From positions 248,001 through 312,000 of the forward strand of contig WGLP01000006.1 of the NCBI GenBank assembly GCA_016125505.1: a stretch of 64,000 nucleotides of DNA, written 5' to 3'. The notes beneath the pieces were generated by a model, which worked only from the letters and a program-made list of their open reading frames with translations, did not search any database and was not told where the DNA came from. A program made the translations under genes and the position numbers. Each line of letters starts with the position of its first letter. Position 1 is the first letter of the stretch. Source of the DNA: Gammaproteobacteria bacterium (GTDB lineage Bacteria > Pseudomonadota > Gammaproteobacteria > UBA6429 > Thiohalophilaceae). Positions 35,562-44,451 of the stretch are shown here, one piece after another.

Positions 35562-36938
35562 ATGGACCTCTATACCCAAATATTAAATGAACTGAGTGGT
35601 TTTATCTGGGGGCCGGTAACCCTGGTCCTGCTGGTTGGCACCGGCATCTACCTGACGGTGGGACTGCGTTTTTTATCCATCCGCAAACTGGGCTACGGCT
35701 TCAAACTACTGTGGCAAGGCCGCAAACCAACCGGCGAAGAAGGCGACATCAGTCCGTTCAACGCGCTGATGACCGCACTGTCCGCGACCGTCGGTACCGG
35801 TAATATCGTGGGCGTCGCCGGCGCCATTGCAATTGGCGGTCCCGGCGCCGTGTTCTGGATGTGGATGACCGCCCTCGTCGGCATGGCCACCAAGTATTCC
35901 GAGGCCGTCCTGGCCGTGAAATACCGTGAAGTGGATGAGCGTGGCCGCCATCAGGGCGGACCGATGTACTACATCAAAAACGGCTTGGGCAATAACTGGA
36001 AATGGCTGGCCTTTTTGTTTGCCCTGTTCGGCACGCTTGCCGCCTTCGGTATCGGTAACTCGGTCCAATCCAATGCCGTGGCCAAGGCGCTGTCTGCGCA
36101 ATTTGACTGGTCACCGCAATCGCACTGGTACATCGGCGCGGTATTGGCCATTCTGACCGCCGCCGTCGTCATCGGTGGTGTCAAGAGTATCGGCGCCTTC
36201 GCCGGCAAGATCGTCCCGTTCATGGCGATTGCCTACGTCACCGGTGCCCTGGTGATCCTGGTTTCACACCTCGATCAAATTCCGGCTGCGTTGTGGACCA
36301 TCGCACACGACGCCTTCAACGGGACCGCCGCAGCCGGCGGCTTCGCCGGTTCGGCCTTCATGCTGGCGGTACAAAAAGGCGTGGCGCGCGGCGTCTTCTC
36401 CAACGAGGCCGGCCTCGGCAGCGCACCCATGGCGCATGCCGCCGCGCGCACCAACGACCCGGTACGGCAGGGCATGATCGGCATGCTCGGCACCTTTATC
36501 GACACTATCGTGATCTGTAGTATGACCGCGCTGGTGATCGTCATCAGTCAACAGTGGCTGCAGATCGATCCGCAAACCGGTAAACAGATTTCCAGTGCGG
36601 CGCTGACATCTACAGCATTCGAGAAATTCCTGCCGGGTGTCGGACAGTATGTCGTCACCTTCGGTATGGCGCTTTTCGCTTATACCACGATCATCGGCTG
36701 GAGTTTTTACGGGGAACGCTGCGCCGAGTATTTATTTGGCGTGAAGGTAATCCCGTTCTATCGCATTATCTGGGTGATCGTGGTCTTCGTCGGCGCTACC
36801 GCAGAACTGCGACCGATCTGGTTATTGGCCGATGTCCTTAACGGCATGATGGCGATCCCGAACCTGATTGCCCTGTTGCTACTCAGCCCGGTTGTATTCA
36901 GATACACGCAGGCATACTTCAAGGATTCGCCGAAGTAA
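35562..36938 (+). CDS. Sodium:alanine (AGCS family) symporter
   Basis: The 458-aa inner-membrane transporter has about 11 hydrophobic segments and the family hallmark TALSATVGTGNIVGVAGAIA near residues 70-90. It also shows GGPMYYIKNGLG, GVARGVFSNEAGLGSAPMAHAAA and IIGWSFYGERCAEYLFG, all typical of AlsT/DagA-type carriers importing alanine or glycine with Na+ (or H+). Start: GGGAGTCGGCA precedes ATG 35562. nadC follows 5 bases after the stop, so the two are probably one transcript. Confidence 0.93.
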   Translation: MDLYTQILNELSGFIWGPVTLVLLVGTGIYLTVGLRFLSIRKLGYGFKLLWQGRKPTGEEGDISPFNALMTALSATVGTGNIVGVAGAIAIGGPGAVFWMWMTALVGMATKYSEAVLAVKYREVDERGRHQGGPMYYIKNGLGNNWKWLAFLFALFGTLAAFGIGNSVQSNAVAKALSAQFDWSPQSHWYIGAVLAILTAAVVIGGVKSIGAFAGKIVPFMAIAYVTGALVILVSHLDQIPAALWTIAHDAFNGTAAAGGFAGSAFMLAVQKGVARGVFSNEAGLGSAPMAHAAARTNDPVRQGMIGMLGTFIDTIVICSMTALVIVISQQWLQIDPQTGKQISSAALTSTAFEKFLPGVGQYVVTFGMALFAYTTIIGWSFYGERCAEYLFGVKVIPFYRIIWVIVVFVGATAELRPIWLLADVLNGMMAIPNLIALLLLSPVVFRYTQAYFKDSPK

Positions 36939-36943
36939 CTACC

Positions 36944-37798
36944 ATGCCGCAGGTACCCCAACAACTCGTTCAGCAACAGGCACAACTGGCGCTGCAGGAA
37001 GATATCGGTAACGGCGACGTCACTGCGCGATTACTGGATCAGCACCAACTCGCCGATGCGCGAGTCATCAGCCGCGAACAAGGCGTTATCTGCGGTACGG
37101 CCTGGTTCGACGAGGTGTTTCGGCAACTGGATCCGGGTATCCGTATCGACTGGTCAGTGCAAGACAGTGATACCGTCGATGCCAATCAACTGCTTTGCCG
37201 TCTGCACGGTCCCACCCACGCCCTGCTCACCGGCGAGCGCGCGGCACTGAATTTCTTACAGACCTTGTCCGGCACAGCGACGGTGACTCAGCGTTATGTG
37301 CAGGCCATGGGCTCATCCAGGACGCGCTTGCTCGACACGCGCAAAACGATCCCCGGTTTACGCCTCGCGCAGAAATACGCCGTGACCTGTGGCGGTGGAC
37401 ACAATCATCGCAGCGGTCTGTATGACATGGTGCTGATCAAGGAGAATCACGTTACCAGTTGTGGTTCCATCACGGCTGCCGTACATGCCGCCATGCAGCA
37501 GTTTCCGGATCTGCCCATCGAGGTGGAAGTGGAATCGCTGGAGGAATTACACCAGGCTATCGATGCCGGCGCACATCGTATTCTGTTGGATAATTTCGCT
37601 GTCGCCGATCTGCATCAGGCCGTTGTCTTGACTGCGGGACGCGCCGAACTGGAAATCTCCGGTAACGTCACCCTGGACAATATTGCCGAACTGGCCGCGA
37701 TCGGTGTGGATTATATTTCTACCGGCGCCATCACCAAACACGTCACGGCATTGGATTTATCCATGCGCGTGACGGCGATTGAGAACGAACCAGCGTAA
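36944..37798 (+). CDS. nadC: Nicotinate-nucleotide diphosphorylase (carboxylating)
   Basis: The 284-aa cytosolic enzyme converts quinolinate and PRPP to nicotinate mononucleotide in de novo NAD synthesis. Family features: QEDIGNGDVTARLL near residue 20, HALLTGERAALNFLQTLSGTAT, the catalytic DTRKTIPGLRLAQKYAV, GGGHNHRSGLYDMVLIKENH, and the barrel end YISTGAITKHVTALDLSM. The length is normal. It follows the symporter gene and ends next to the convergent PilZ-like gene (37799), with no spacer. Confidence 0.96.
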   Translation: MPQVPQQLVQQQAQLALQEDIGNGDVTARLLDQHQLADARVISREQGVICGTAWFDEVFRQLDPGIRIDWSVQDSDTVDANQLLCRLHGPTHALLTGERAALNFLQTLSGTATVTQRYVQAMGSSRTRLLDTRKTIPGLRLAQKYAVTCGGGHNHRSGLYDMVLIKENHVTSCGSITAAVHAAMQQFPDLPIEVEVESLEELHQAIDAGAHRILLDNFAVADLHQAVVLTAGRAELEISGNVTLDNIAELAAIGVDYISTGAITKHVTALDLSMRVTAIENEPA

Positions 37799-39556
37799 TT
37801 ACAGTCCGGGCGAACTCAGCTCGAACACGATGAAATCCTGTTTGGTCAACAGGACATTGCCCAGGCGGGCGGGATAACGTTTGTAATCTTCACGGATCAG
37901 ACGCAACGGTAAACCGTTGACGAAATCATAATTGTGCCGTGCTACCAGGCACCACTTGTTGTCCAGGGTCTTAAAGATGATCACGCCCTTGCCTTGCGAA
38001 CCTTTTTCCTCTTCATCGCTCTGGACGATAGCGTCTTCTGCATGACTGGAGAGGCGCACAATGGCGACTTCCACCTGCTGGTCGCTGGGCCGGTTAATCC
38101 GGGAGACATAACCGAGCATGGGTCGTTTGACCTCCTGATTAGGCACAAAGGCGACCAGGGAACCGATTTGAATCGGAACGGTAAAGGATGACTCGCGAGT
38201 CACTACCAGCAAACCGCCCGTGCTGAAATTGGCGATTTCCCAACGGGTTTGCCGCGCCACGGATTTTTCTTCCAAGACCCCGGATGAATAACCCGCAAGC
38301 ATGTCCATAAAGGCGCGTGTCTCGGCAATGCGGCGCACGTCTTTGGAGGCGAGGTCCATCAGCAAACGATAGACATCCTTAAAACCAAAATACATACGGA
38401 GGTGTTCGTGCCCGAAGGCGGCATGGCGTTTTTGTTTGCGTTCACGCGGACGCAAACCAAACAGCATGGCTTCCAGAAACGGGAAACGTTCGATCGGTTC
38501 CAGTTCCAGTAACGGGCGGGTGAGTTTGGTCGCATCGAAACGGCCAATGAATTTCATCTTGGCCAGTTCTTCGTAATCGCTGACCATACGATTGTACAGT
38601 GTGGTATAGGAAATACAGATACGCGGCTCCGGCATGTGTGCCTCGCGCTGGAACAAGGGCGGCCCCTTGTTTTCGATATGGGTGACGAGACACCCCGCGC
38701 TCATGTTGTCACCCTTTTCGGACGAGATCGTCATGGCGTTATCGATGCTATCCAGATAGGCGTCCGGCGCATGGAACAGGCGCGTTGACCAGCTTGGTGC
38801 GTCAACCAGACCGAAGAGTTGAATCGAGAGATACAATCTGCTGGGCGTGCTCTCATGCAACGGTTTACCCGGCCGGCCTTGCCGGGTTGAAAAGCCGATG
38901 GTGCCTATCAATACGATCGGTGCATCGATGTCACCATGCACCAGCAAAGAGAAAAACGTCCGGTTCACATCCAGCCACGCGGTGGGCGACAATTTTTGAT
39001 GGCGCAAACCCCGAAAACGTTGTTCGAGTCGAGACAGTTCCAGGATCCGTCCGCCCGTCTCGATGACTTCCTCGCGGACGCGACGATACCCCGTTGTTTT
39101 GGATGTATAGAGTTCCTGGAACAGGTCTTTATAGGCGTTTGCGGCCTGGGCGCAGATTTCAATACAGGCCAGGATCGCTTCCCGGCGTTCACTGCTTTCA
39201 GGCAGGCTGATGACTTTGTCCTGGTATTGTTGATAGTGACGCGACATCACCGGATAGACGACACCCACGATCAGTTTGACGAGTTCTGCCCGCTTATCGG
39301 GTTTCATACTGAAGCGATTTAATTGGCCCAGGATGTTTGCCGCTTCCTGCAACTGACGAATACCAAAACGCTTAAGGTCTTCGAGTTTGGCGGTAATGGC
39401 CTGCTTGTTGGTCAATTCTCGCGGCGCCGATTTAAACGCCGATGGCAAGCCCGCAAATACCCCAACCTGCGAGCCACGGAGTTTGGCCCTAACGGCTTTG
39501 GCTGTTGTGTTCTGATCCGTCATGTCTTTTTGGCTGCCATCAATGACATTACTCAA
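37799..39556 (-). CDS. Large PilZ-like domain protein
   Basis: The 585-aa protein has no signal peptide or membrane segment. The first 400 residues are helical (tandem helical segments such as RFGIRQLQEAANILGQLNRF) and are not assigned. Around residues 430-520 is a PilZ-like beta-barrel: ARQTRW followed by IANFSTGGLLV fits the RxxR...(D/N)xSxxG pattern, and QIGSLVAFVPNQ continues it. PilZ domains bind cyclic di-GMP, but the first Arg box is one residue shorter than the classic RxxxR, so binding is not certain. It lies between nadC and a tRNA gene and is transcribed alone. A role in c-di-GMP-dependent motility or adhesion is possible. Confidence 0.68.
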   Translation of the reverse strand: MSNVIDGSQKDMTDQNTTAKAVRAKLRGSQVGVFAGLPSAFKSAPRELTNKQAITAKLEDLKRFGIRQLQEAANILGQLNRFSMKPDKRAELVKLIVGVVYPVMSRHYQQYQDKVISLPESSERREAILACIEICAQAANAYKDLFQELYTSKTTGYRRVREEVIETGGRILELSRLEQRFRGLRHQKLSPTAWLDVNRTFFSLLVHGDIDAPIVLIGTIGFSTRQGRPGKPLHESTPSRLYLSIQLFGLVDAPSWSTRLFHAPDAYLDSIDNAMTISSEKGDNMSAGCLVTHIENKGPPLFQREAHMPEPRICISYTTLYNRMVSDYEELAKMKFIGRFDATKLTRPLLELEPIERFPFLEAMLFGLRPRERKQKRHAAFGHEHLRMYFGFKDVYRLLMDLASKDVRRIAETRAFMDMLAGYSSGVLEEKSVARQTRWEIANFSTGGLLVVTRESSFTVPIQIGSLVAFVPNQEVKRPMLGYVSRINRPSDQQVEVAIVRLSSHAEDAIVQSDEEEKGSQGKGVIIFKTLDNKWCLVARHNYDFVNGLPLRLIREDYKRYPARLGNVLLTKQDFIVFELSSPGL

Positions 39557-39697
39557 TATACCAGAATACTTTATCTCACAATTGCCCTTTTGGAAGAAGT
39601 CTTATGTCACAGAACGGTCAATAATGTGGGCCGCATGTAACATTCAGACACATCCAATGAAACTATAGACGTAGAATTAAAAAGGAGAAGAAAAAAG

Positions 39698-39773
39698 TGG
39701 TGCCGGAAAGAGGATTCGAACCTCCGACCCACGCATTACGAATGCGTTGCTCTACCAGCTGAGCTATTCCGGC
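39698..39773 (-). tRNA. tRNA-Thr (anticodon CGU)
   Basis: The minus strand gives a full cloverleaf of 76 nt. The acceptor GCCGGAA pairs with TTCCGGC, followed by A and an encoded CCA. The D arm contains AGCTCAGCTGGTAGAGC. The anticodon stem is ACGCA/TGCGT around loop TTCGTAA, giving anticodon CGT. The T arm holds GGTTCGAATCC. It lies in a gap between the PilZ-like gene and the Fur-family gene, with no sign of an integrated element. Confidence 0.96.
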
Positions 39774-39843
39774 TCGGGGAATTTAGGGCTGCAAAGTATA
39801 CTGAAATTAGGCTGGAAAAAGCCAAGAAATTTAGCTGCTTGTA

Positions 39844-40266
39844 TCAGTCCACGTCACGGATACGGATAATCACATCCACCCCTTCCGCGATCGTCCCTTC
39901 CGGCAGGCTTGGTAATGCCTGGATCTGGATGGCAGCGGGGTCGATATCGGTCAGATGCCCGGTATCTGCATGATAAAAATGGTGATGATTTGACGTGTTG
40001 GAGTCGTAAAACACCTTGGCCGGGTCCACAATCACCTCCCGCACCAGGCCCTTTTCGGCAAACAGGCCCAGGGTGTTGTACACAGTCGCCTTGGATACCC
40101 GGGGACTGGCGGTATTGACCACTGCCAGCACCTGGTCCGCAGACATGTGCTGGTCGCGGGCAAACAGGATAGCGGCAATCTCGACCCGTTGCTGGGTTGG
40201 CGTTACCCCCGCGGCTTTCAGGCGTTCGACAATTTGCTCTCGATACTGCTGGTTTTCTGGTCTCAT
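39844..40266 (-). CDS. Fur-family regulator, Irr/PerR-like
   Basis: The 140-aa protein has a winged helix (about 15-85) with GVTPTQQRVEIAAILFA and SPRVSKATVYNTLGLFAEKGLV, then a metal-binding dimerisation part with SNHHHFYHADTGHLTDID. The C-terminal CxxC zinc site of Fur/Zur is absent, and the HHHFYH...GHL form resembles Irr/PerR-type members. It probably senses Fe, Mn, heme or peroxide. ATG 40266 is preferred over an upstream TTG because it gives the usual family length. It is transcribed alone, 61 bases from thiO. Confidence 0.85.
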   Translation of the reverse strand: MRPENQQYREQIVERLKAAGVTPTQQRVEIAAILFARDQHMSADQVLAVVNTASPRVSKATVYNTLGLFAEKGLVREVIVDPAKVFYDSNTSNHHHFYHADTGHLTDIDPAAIQIQALPSLPEGTIAEGVDVIIRIRDVD

Positions 40267-40327
40267 GGCCAAAGTATAGCTAACAACTTTAGACAAAGTC
40301 TAGAAATACACGAGAGGGAGACTCGGG

Positions 40328-41407
40328 TTAACTGGCCAGGCGATAGGGTGCCGGTTCAAGGATCGGTTGACGTTCCAGGATCAAATCCACCAGCAACCGC
40401 GCCGAGGCATACCCCAGTACGACGCCATTCCGATAATGGCCCGTATTCAGATAGAGGCCACCAATATCCGGTACTGCACATATATAAGGTATACCGTCAG
40501 GACTGCCTGGCCGCAGACCCGCCCAATGATGCTCAATGGGCATATCCCGGAAAACCGGGAAAAGGGCATGGGCAAACCCGGCCAAGATCTCCCTGGCATC
40601 CGCCGTGGTGGATTTATCAAACTCCACCTCCTCGAGAGTACTGCCCACCAATACCCTACCGTCCTGCCGGGGAATCACATAATGGCCTTCATAGAGATTG
40701 ATGTGACGTATCTGTCCCGGTGCCGCGTGATACATGATCATTTGCCCACGTACCGGTCTGACCGGGACTTGCATCCCCAAACCGGAGAGTAATCTGGCAC
40801 TCCACGCCCCACTCGCGACGACAATCGTATCTGCCGCAACACTTCCCCGCGAAGTCTCCACGGCGGTAGCCCGCTGACCGCGCAGGGTAATCCCGGTCAC
40901 CTGCGTCTGTGGCCGTAATTGCACACCATGTTTTTCACAGGACTCCACCATGCTTTTCACCAAGCGAGGATTGCGCACCTGGGCGAGCGTCGGAAACCAC
41001 AGTGCAGATTTATCCGGAATAGCCAATTCGGGTTCGAGCTCGGCGAGCCGTTGCACATCGACCAGTTCGCACGGGAGGCCATAACTTTGCGCCCACTGTC
41101 TGGCTTCAGACTGTTCATTCCGGTCCAGCACTAACAGACCACTTTGTGTCCACTGGGGATCTGTCCCGCCTTCCTGGATTAATTGCGCTGCCAGTGCCGC
41201 AAAATGCTGCTGACTCCATTTGGCAAGCTGATTGACCGGCTCAGAATATCGCCAGGGGTACAATGGTGACAAAATACCACCGCCCGCCCAGGACGCCTCC
41301 GCACCAATTTGGCCCTGATCCAGCACGGTCACGTTGTGACCAGCCATCACCAATTCACGTGCCGTCAACAAGCCGATGATGCCACCGCCAATGATTACTG
41401 TTTGCAT
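40328..41407 (-). CDS. thiO: Glycine oxidase ThiO
   Basis: A 359-aa FAD enzyme of the DAO family. The N-terminal dinucleotide site reads VIIGGGIIGLLTARELVMAG. It is followed by LDQGQIGAEASWAGGGILSPLYPWRY, characteristic of ThiO, and a C-terminal FAD contact GHYRNGVVLGYASARL. ThiO oxidises glycine to iminoglycine for the thiazole of thiamine. ATG 41407 follows GGAAGTA; a longer frame upstream lacks support. thiO next to the minor-pilin cluster is also the order in Pseudomonas. Confidence 0.93.
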   Translation of the reverse strand: MQTVIIGGGIIGLLTARELVMAGHNVTVLDQGQIGAEASWAGGGILSPLYPWRYSEPVNQLAKWSQQHFAALAAQLIQEGGTDPQWTQSGLLVLDRNEQSEARQWAQSYGLPCELVDVQRLAELEPELAIPDKSALWFPTLAQVRNPRLVKSMVESCEKHGVQLRPQTQVTGITLRGQRATAVETSRGSVAADTIVVASGAWSARLLSGLGMQVPVRPVRGQMIMYHAAPGQIRHINLYEGHYVIPRQDGRVLVGSTLEEVEFDKSTTADAREILAGFAHALFPVFRDMPIEHHWAGLRPGSPDGIPYICAVPDIGGLYLNTGHYRNGVVLGYASARLLVDLILERQPILEPAPYRLAS

Positions 41408-41582
41408 TACTTCCCTATCCCGATTGGAGCTTGCCGGCAATTATCCTACGGATGTGAACAAAATCACACACCCATAAAATCAGGCAGTTAGACTGATGCG
41501 CGCTAGACCATTTGTCCATTCAAAACAACGCTTCATCGCAAGATCCGTGATCATGCTCATTAACTTCACTATAAGAACATCT

Positions 41583-42167
41583 ATGAACAAGCGACTTGGA
41601 TTTACATTGATTGAATTGCTCATCACCATTGCCGTGATTGCTGTGGTGATTGCACTCGGAATTCCCGGTTTAAACCAGTACGCTGAACGCAACCGTTCTG
41701 CATCACAAACCAACCTCATCGTCGGGACAATCGCTAACGCACGTGCTGAAGCAATCAAGCGCGGCATCGATGTGACAATATGTGCAAGCTCGACACCGAC
41801 TGCAGCAACACCGAGTTGTGATACTGCACAGTGGGAACTTGGCTGGATTGTCTTTGCGGATAAAGACCAGAACGGTAATTACGATACAGGCGCAAATAAA
41901 GACGTATTGTTGGGTGTAAGCGATAAGCTGGGCAGCGGCCTGACCCTGCGTTCAGTCGGTTTTACAGATCTAACCAAGATTCGCGTCCAATCCAATGGTG
42001 CGATTCGCGGCACTGCTGGTACTTTCAAAATTTGCACCCAAGACGCCGATGCCAAGAAAGCAAAAGGTATTAACGTCTCGACCCTCGGACTTACCAGCAC
42101 TGCACAGGATACGGATAGCAACAATATCGTCAACGACATCAACGGTAACGATGTGACCTGCCCATGA
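41583..42167 (+). CDS. Type IV minor pilin, FimT/FimU (GspH) type
   Basis: The 194-aa prepilin has a short basic leader cut by PilD after Gly in MNKRLG|FTLIELL, with Glu5 of the mature protein, then the hydrophobic helix ITIAVIAVVIALGIPGL. A GspH-type globular domain follows (about 60-190) with VGTIANARAEAIKRG and WELGWIVFADKDQNG. ATG 41583 places the leader correctly. It opens the seven-gene cluster and overlaps pilV by 4 bases. The product should join the priming complex at the pilus tip. Confidence 0.9.
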   Translation: MNKRLGFTLIELLITIAVIAVVIALGIPGLNQYAERNRSASQTNLIVGTIANARAEAIKRGIDVTICASSTPTAATPSCDTAQWELGWIVFADKDQNGNYDTGANKDVLLGVSDKLGSGLTLRSVGFTDLTKIRVQSNGAIRGTAGTFKICTQDADAKKAKGINVSTLGLTSTAQDTDSNNIVNDINGNDVTCP

Positions 42168-42682
42168 AAACACAACTCGAGTCTCCCCAATCCCAATACG
42201 CACGTCCTTGTAAGGGCTTTACATTACTGGAAGTTATGGTGGCTTTACTGATTTTCTCAATCGGACTGCTAGGTTTAGCCGGATTACAGGCAAGTGGTCT
42301 TCAAAATAATAAAACCGCGGATTTGCGCAGCATCGCAATAATAGATGCGCACGATATGGCAGAGCGAATTCGCGCAAACGACCGGGGAAGATCCGGTGAT
42401 TATGATGCAATTACCCCCGGCGTACCCACACCCGGTACGGATTGCATTAATACAACCTCATGTACAAGTACCTCGCTAATTGCCGCTTGGGATAATTACC
42501 AATGGCAATCTGATTTAAACGCATCGCTGCCTTCCGGGCAAGGCAGCGTCACCCGCAATGCCTCAGGAACGATGACCGTGACTGTAATGTGGGATGAAGC
42601 ACGTACTGGTGCGACAGGAACGAGCTGCGGAAATAATCCCAACGTTGATCTAAAGTGTTACAAAATGGATTTTCTGCCATGA
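42164..42682 (+). CDS. pilV: Type IV pilus minor pilin PilV
   Basis: The 172-aa prepilin reads CKG|FTLLEVMVALLIFSIGLLGLAGLQ, the typical PilV leader and helix with Glu5. A middle AHDMAERIRANDRG and the C-terminal TMTVTVMWDEAR agree with PilV of pseudomonads. It helps start pilus assembly with PilW, PilX and PilE. It overlaps both neighbours by 4 bases, so the cluster is translated as a coupled unit. Confidence 0.9.
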   Translation: MKTQLESPQSQYARPCKGFTLLEVMVALLIFSIGLLGLAGLQASGLQNNKTADLRSIAIIDAHDMAERIRANDRGRSGDYDAITPGVPTPGTDCINTTSCTSTSLIAAWDNYQWQSDLNASLPSGQGSVTRNASGTMTVTVMWDEARTGATGTSCGNNPNVDLKCYKMDFLP

Positions 42683-43827
42683 GAAACATGCAAAAAGTGA
42701 CAAACAACCCTCAGATTCAACAAGGTGTCACTTTGGTTGAGCTCATGGTTGCAATGGCGATCAGTCTTATTGTGTTACTTGCTGTCGGTACCGTTTACAC
42801 AACGACTAAGCGGACATATTCAGTGCAGGATGATTTTAGCCGAATGCAGGAAAATGCTTTATTCGCATTTCAGACAATGACCCAGGATATCAGCACGGCA
42901 GGCTTTGCTGGTTGTAGCCCCCAGATTAATAATTTACTGAATACGACAGCAGCGAATAGCGGTCTATTTAACTATGTCGATGGTGTATACGGCTGGGACT
43001 ATAAAAATACTGATCCTGGAGACACCTATACAATCAATAGTCTTGCTACCACTGTCACCGCATCAAACTGGAGCGACAATTCTGGTTTGGGCTTGCATAC
43101 CAGTCTCAGTCAGAAAGTCGTTCCAGGCACGGATGTGTTAGTGATGAAATCAGGACGAGAACTTACTACTCTTGTGCCTACCGCTGACATCAAACCTGCT
43201 GATATCAAAGTTCAATTTGCGGGTCCAACACTTATGCCACAGGGTGCAGTGATACTGCTTTCAGACTGCAATAAAGCCGACCTGTTTATGAATAGTGATG
43301 CTATCGGCGATTCCACGCTCGCCCGTGATACAACGTGCGGAAGCGCAAAACCTTGCAATAGCGGTGCTCCGTGGAGTCATGTATATAAATCAGCAGAAGT
43401 TCGTGTGCTGGCATCAACCAGCCGCGCTTATTACATTGGCATTGGAACGAATGGAGAACCCTCTTTGTTCCGCTACAACTACGATCAGGGAGATACAGGT
43501 GCCAGCCCTGAAGAACTGGTAACCGGCGTTGAAAACATGCAGATCCTGTATGGCGAAAGTCTGAATGGAGAGCCCTTCAAACCTACCCGTTATATCCCCT
43601 TTAACAGTGTCACCAATCCTGCCAACATCGTTTCTGTTCGCATAAGTCTATTGATGCGTTCTTCAGGGGAGGCAAACCGACCTTCCGTGGCATCGCCCAC
43701 CTTTTTGGTTGGCGGAACGACCGCAGCTACTGCAGTGAGTGTAAATAACTCAGTACCAGATCGACGCATGCGTAAAGTTTTCACTACGACAATCGCGTTA
43801 CGCAATATGGCCGTAACAGGCCGCTAA
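42679..43827 (+). CDS. pilW: Type IV pilus minor pilin PilW
   Basis: The 382-aa protein has a class III-like signal with QQG|VTLVELMVAMAISLIVLLAVG, Glu5 present. It is followed by QENALFAFQTMTQDISTAGFAGC, the signature of PilW. A long globular domain continues to the end. ATG 42679 overlaps the pilV stop. PilW bridges PilX and PilY1 in the tip complex of the Pseudomonas system. Confidence 0.9.
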   Translation: MRNMQKVTNNPQIQQGVTLVELMVAMAISLIVLLAVGTVYTTTKRTYSVQDDFSRMQENALFAFQTMTQDISTAGFAGCSPQINNLLNTTAANSGLFNYVDGVYGWDYKNTDPGDTYTINSLATTVTASNWSDNSGLGLHTSLSQKVVPGTDVLVMKSGRELTTLVPTADIKPADIKVQFAGPTLMPQGAVILLSDCNKADLFMNSDAIGDSTLARDTTCGSAKPCNSGAPWSHVYKSAEVRVLASTSRAYYIGIGTNGEPSLFRYNYDQGDTGASPEELVTGVENMQILYGESLNGEPFKPTRYIPFNSVTNPANIVSVRISLLMRSSGEANRPSVASPTFLVGGTTAATAVSVNNSVPDRRMRKVFTTTIALRNMAVTGR

Positions 43828-43841
43828 ACAGAGGTTATTTT

Positions 43842-44393
43842 ATGACAAGTAAGAATTTGACAAGCCGCCTGCACCGGGCCCAGTCAGGAGCTGCGCTGGT
43901 TACCTCCCTTGTAATTTTGCTTGTCCTGACAGTGTTAGGTATCAGCGCCATGAAATCGTCAAATTTGCAGGAAAACATCGTTGGCAACCTTCGCGACCAT
44001 GATCTTGCAATCCAGGCAGCCGATTCCGCACTTACTGACGCAGAAAATCAATTAAGCGCCGCTACCGGCGCTCTCCCAATGCCTAATAGTACGGGTACCT
44101 ATGGCGTAATTCTCCCTCGCGGGCAATTCCCAAATATTGCAAATAGTGCTTATGACACATCAGGCACCTGGGATGGCGCGAATAATCACACTTCGAGCAC
44201 TTCATTACAGGGGCTGAGTTCCAATCCAAGCTATATCATCGAGTTCGAGCAGTCGGTTATCGACAATCTTGACCCGGAATCCAAAGCCAAGGGTAAAGGG
44301 CGCTTCTACTACCGTATAACGGCACGTGGGCTTGGAACTTCCAATAACTCTGCCGTCCTGCTACAGGAAGTCTACGGCATACGTCATTATTAA
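43842..44393 (+). CDS. pilX: Type IV pilus minor pilin PilX
   Basis: The 183-aa protein begins with RAQSGAALVTSLVILLVLTVLGI, a PilX-type leader and helix, in which Glu5 is absent as usual for PilX (GspK-like). It then has SSNLQENIVGNLRDHDLAIQAADSAL, which is nearly diagnostic. The C-terminus RFYYRITARGLG leads to the terminal YGIRHY. It lies 14 bases after pilW and 58 before pilY1. It should interact with PilY1. Confidence 0.9.
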   Translation: MTSKNLTSRLHRAQSGAALVTSLVILLVLTVLGISAMKSSNLQENIVGNLRDHDLAIQAADSALTDAENQLSAATGALPMPNSTGTYGVILPRGQFPNIANSAYDTSGTWDGANNHTSSTSLQGLSSNPSYIIEFEQSVIDNLDPESKAKGKGRFYYRITARGLGTSNNSAVLLQEVYGIRHY

Positions 44394-44451
44394 TACTGCG
44401 AAATATTTGATTATGAAAAATCACTTGAGCACAAAAACCGGAGATTTACTT

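Noticed and set aside
39698-39773. tRNA-Thr as an attachment site for an integrated element
   Set aside because: No integrase, no repeated tRNA end and no compositional shift on either side.
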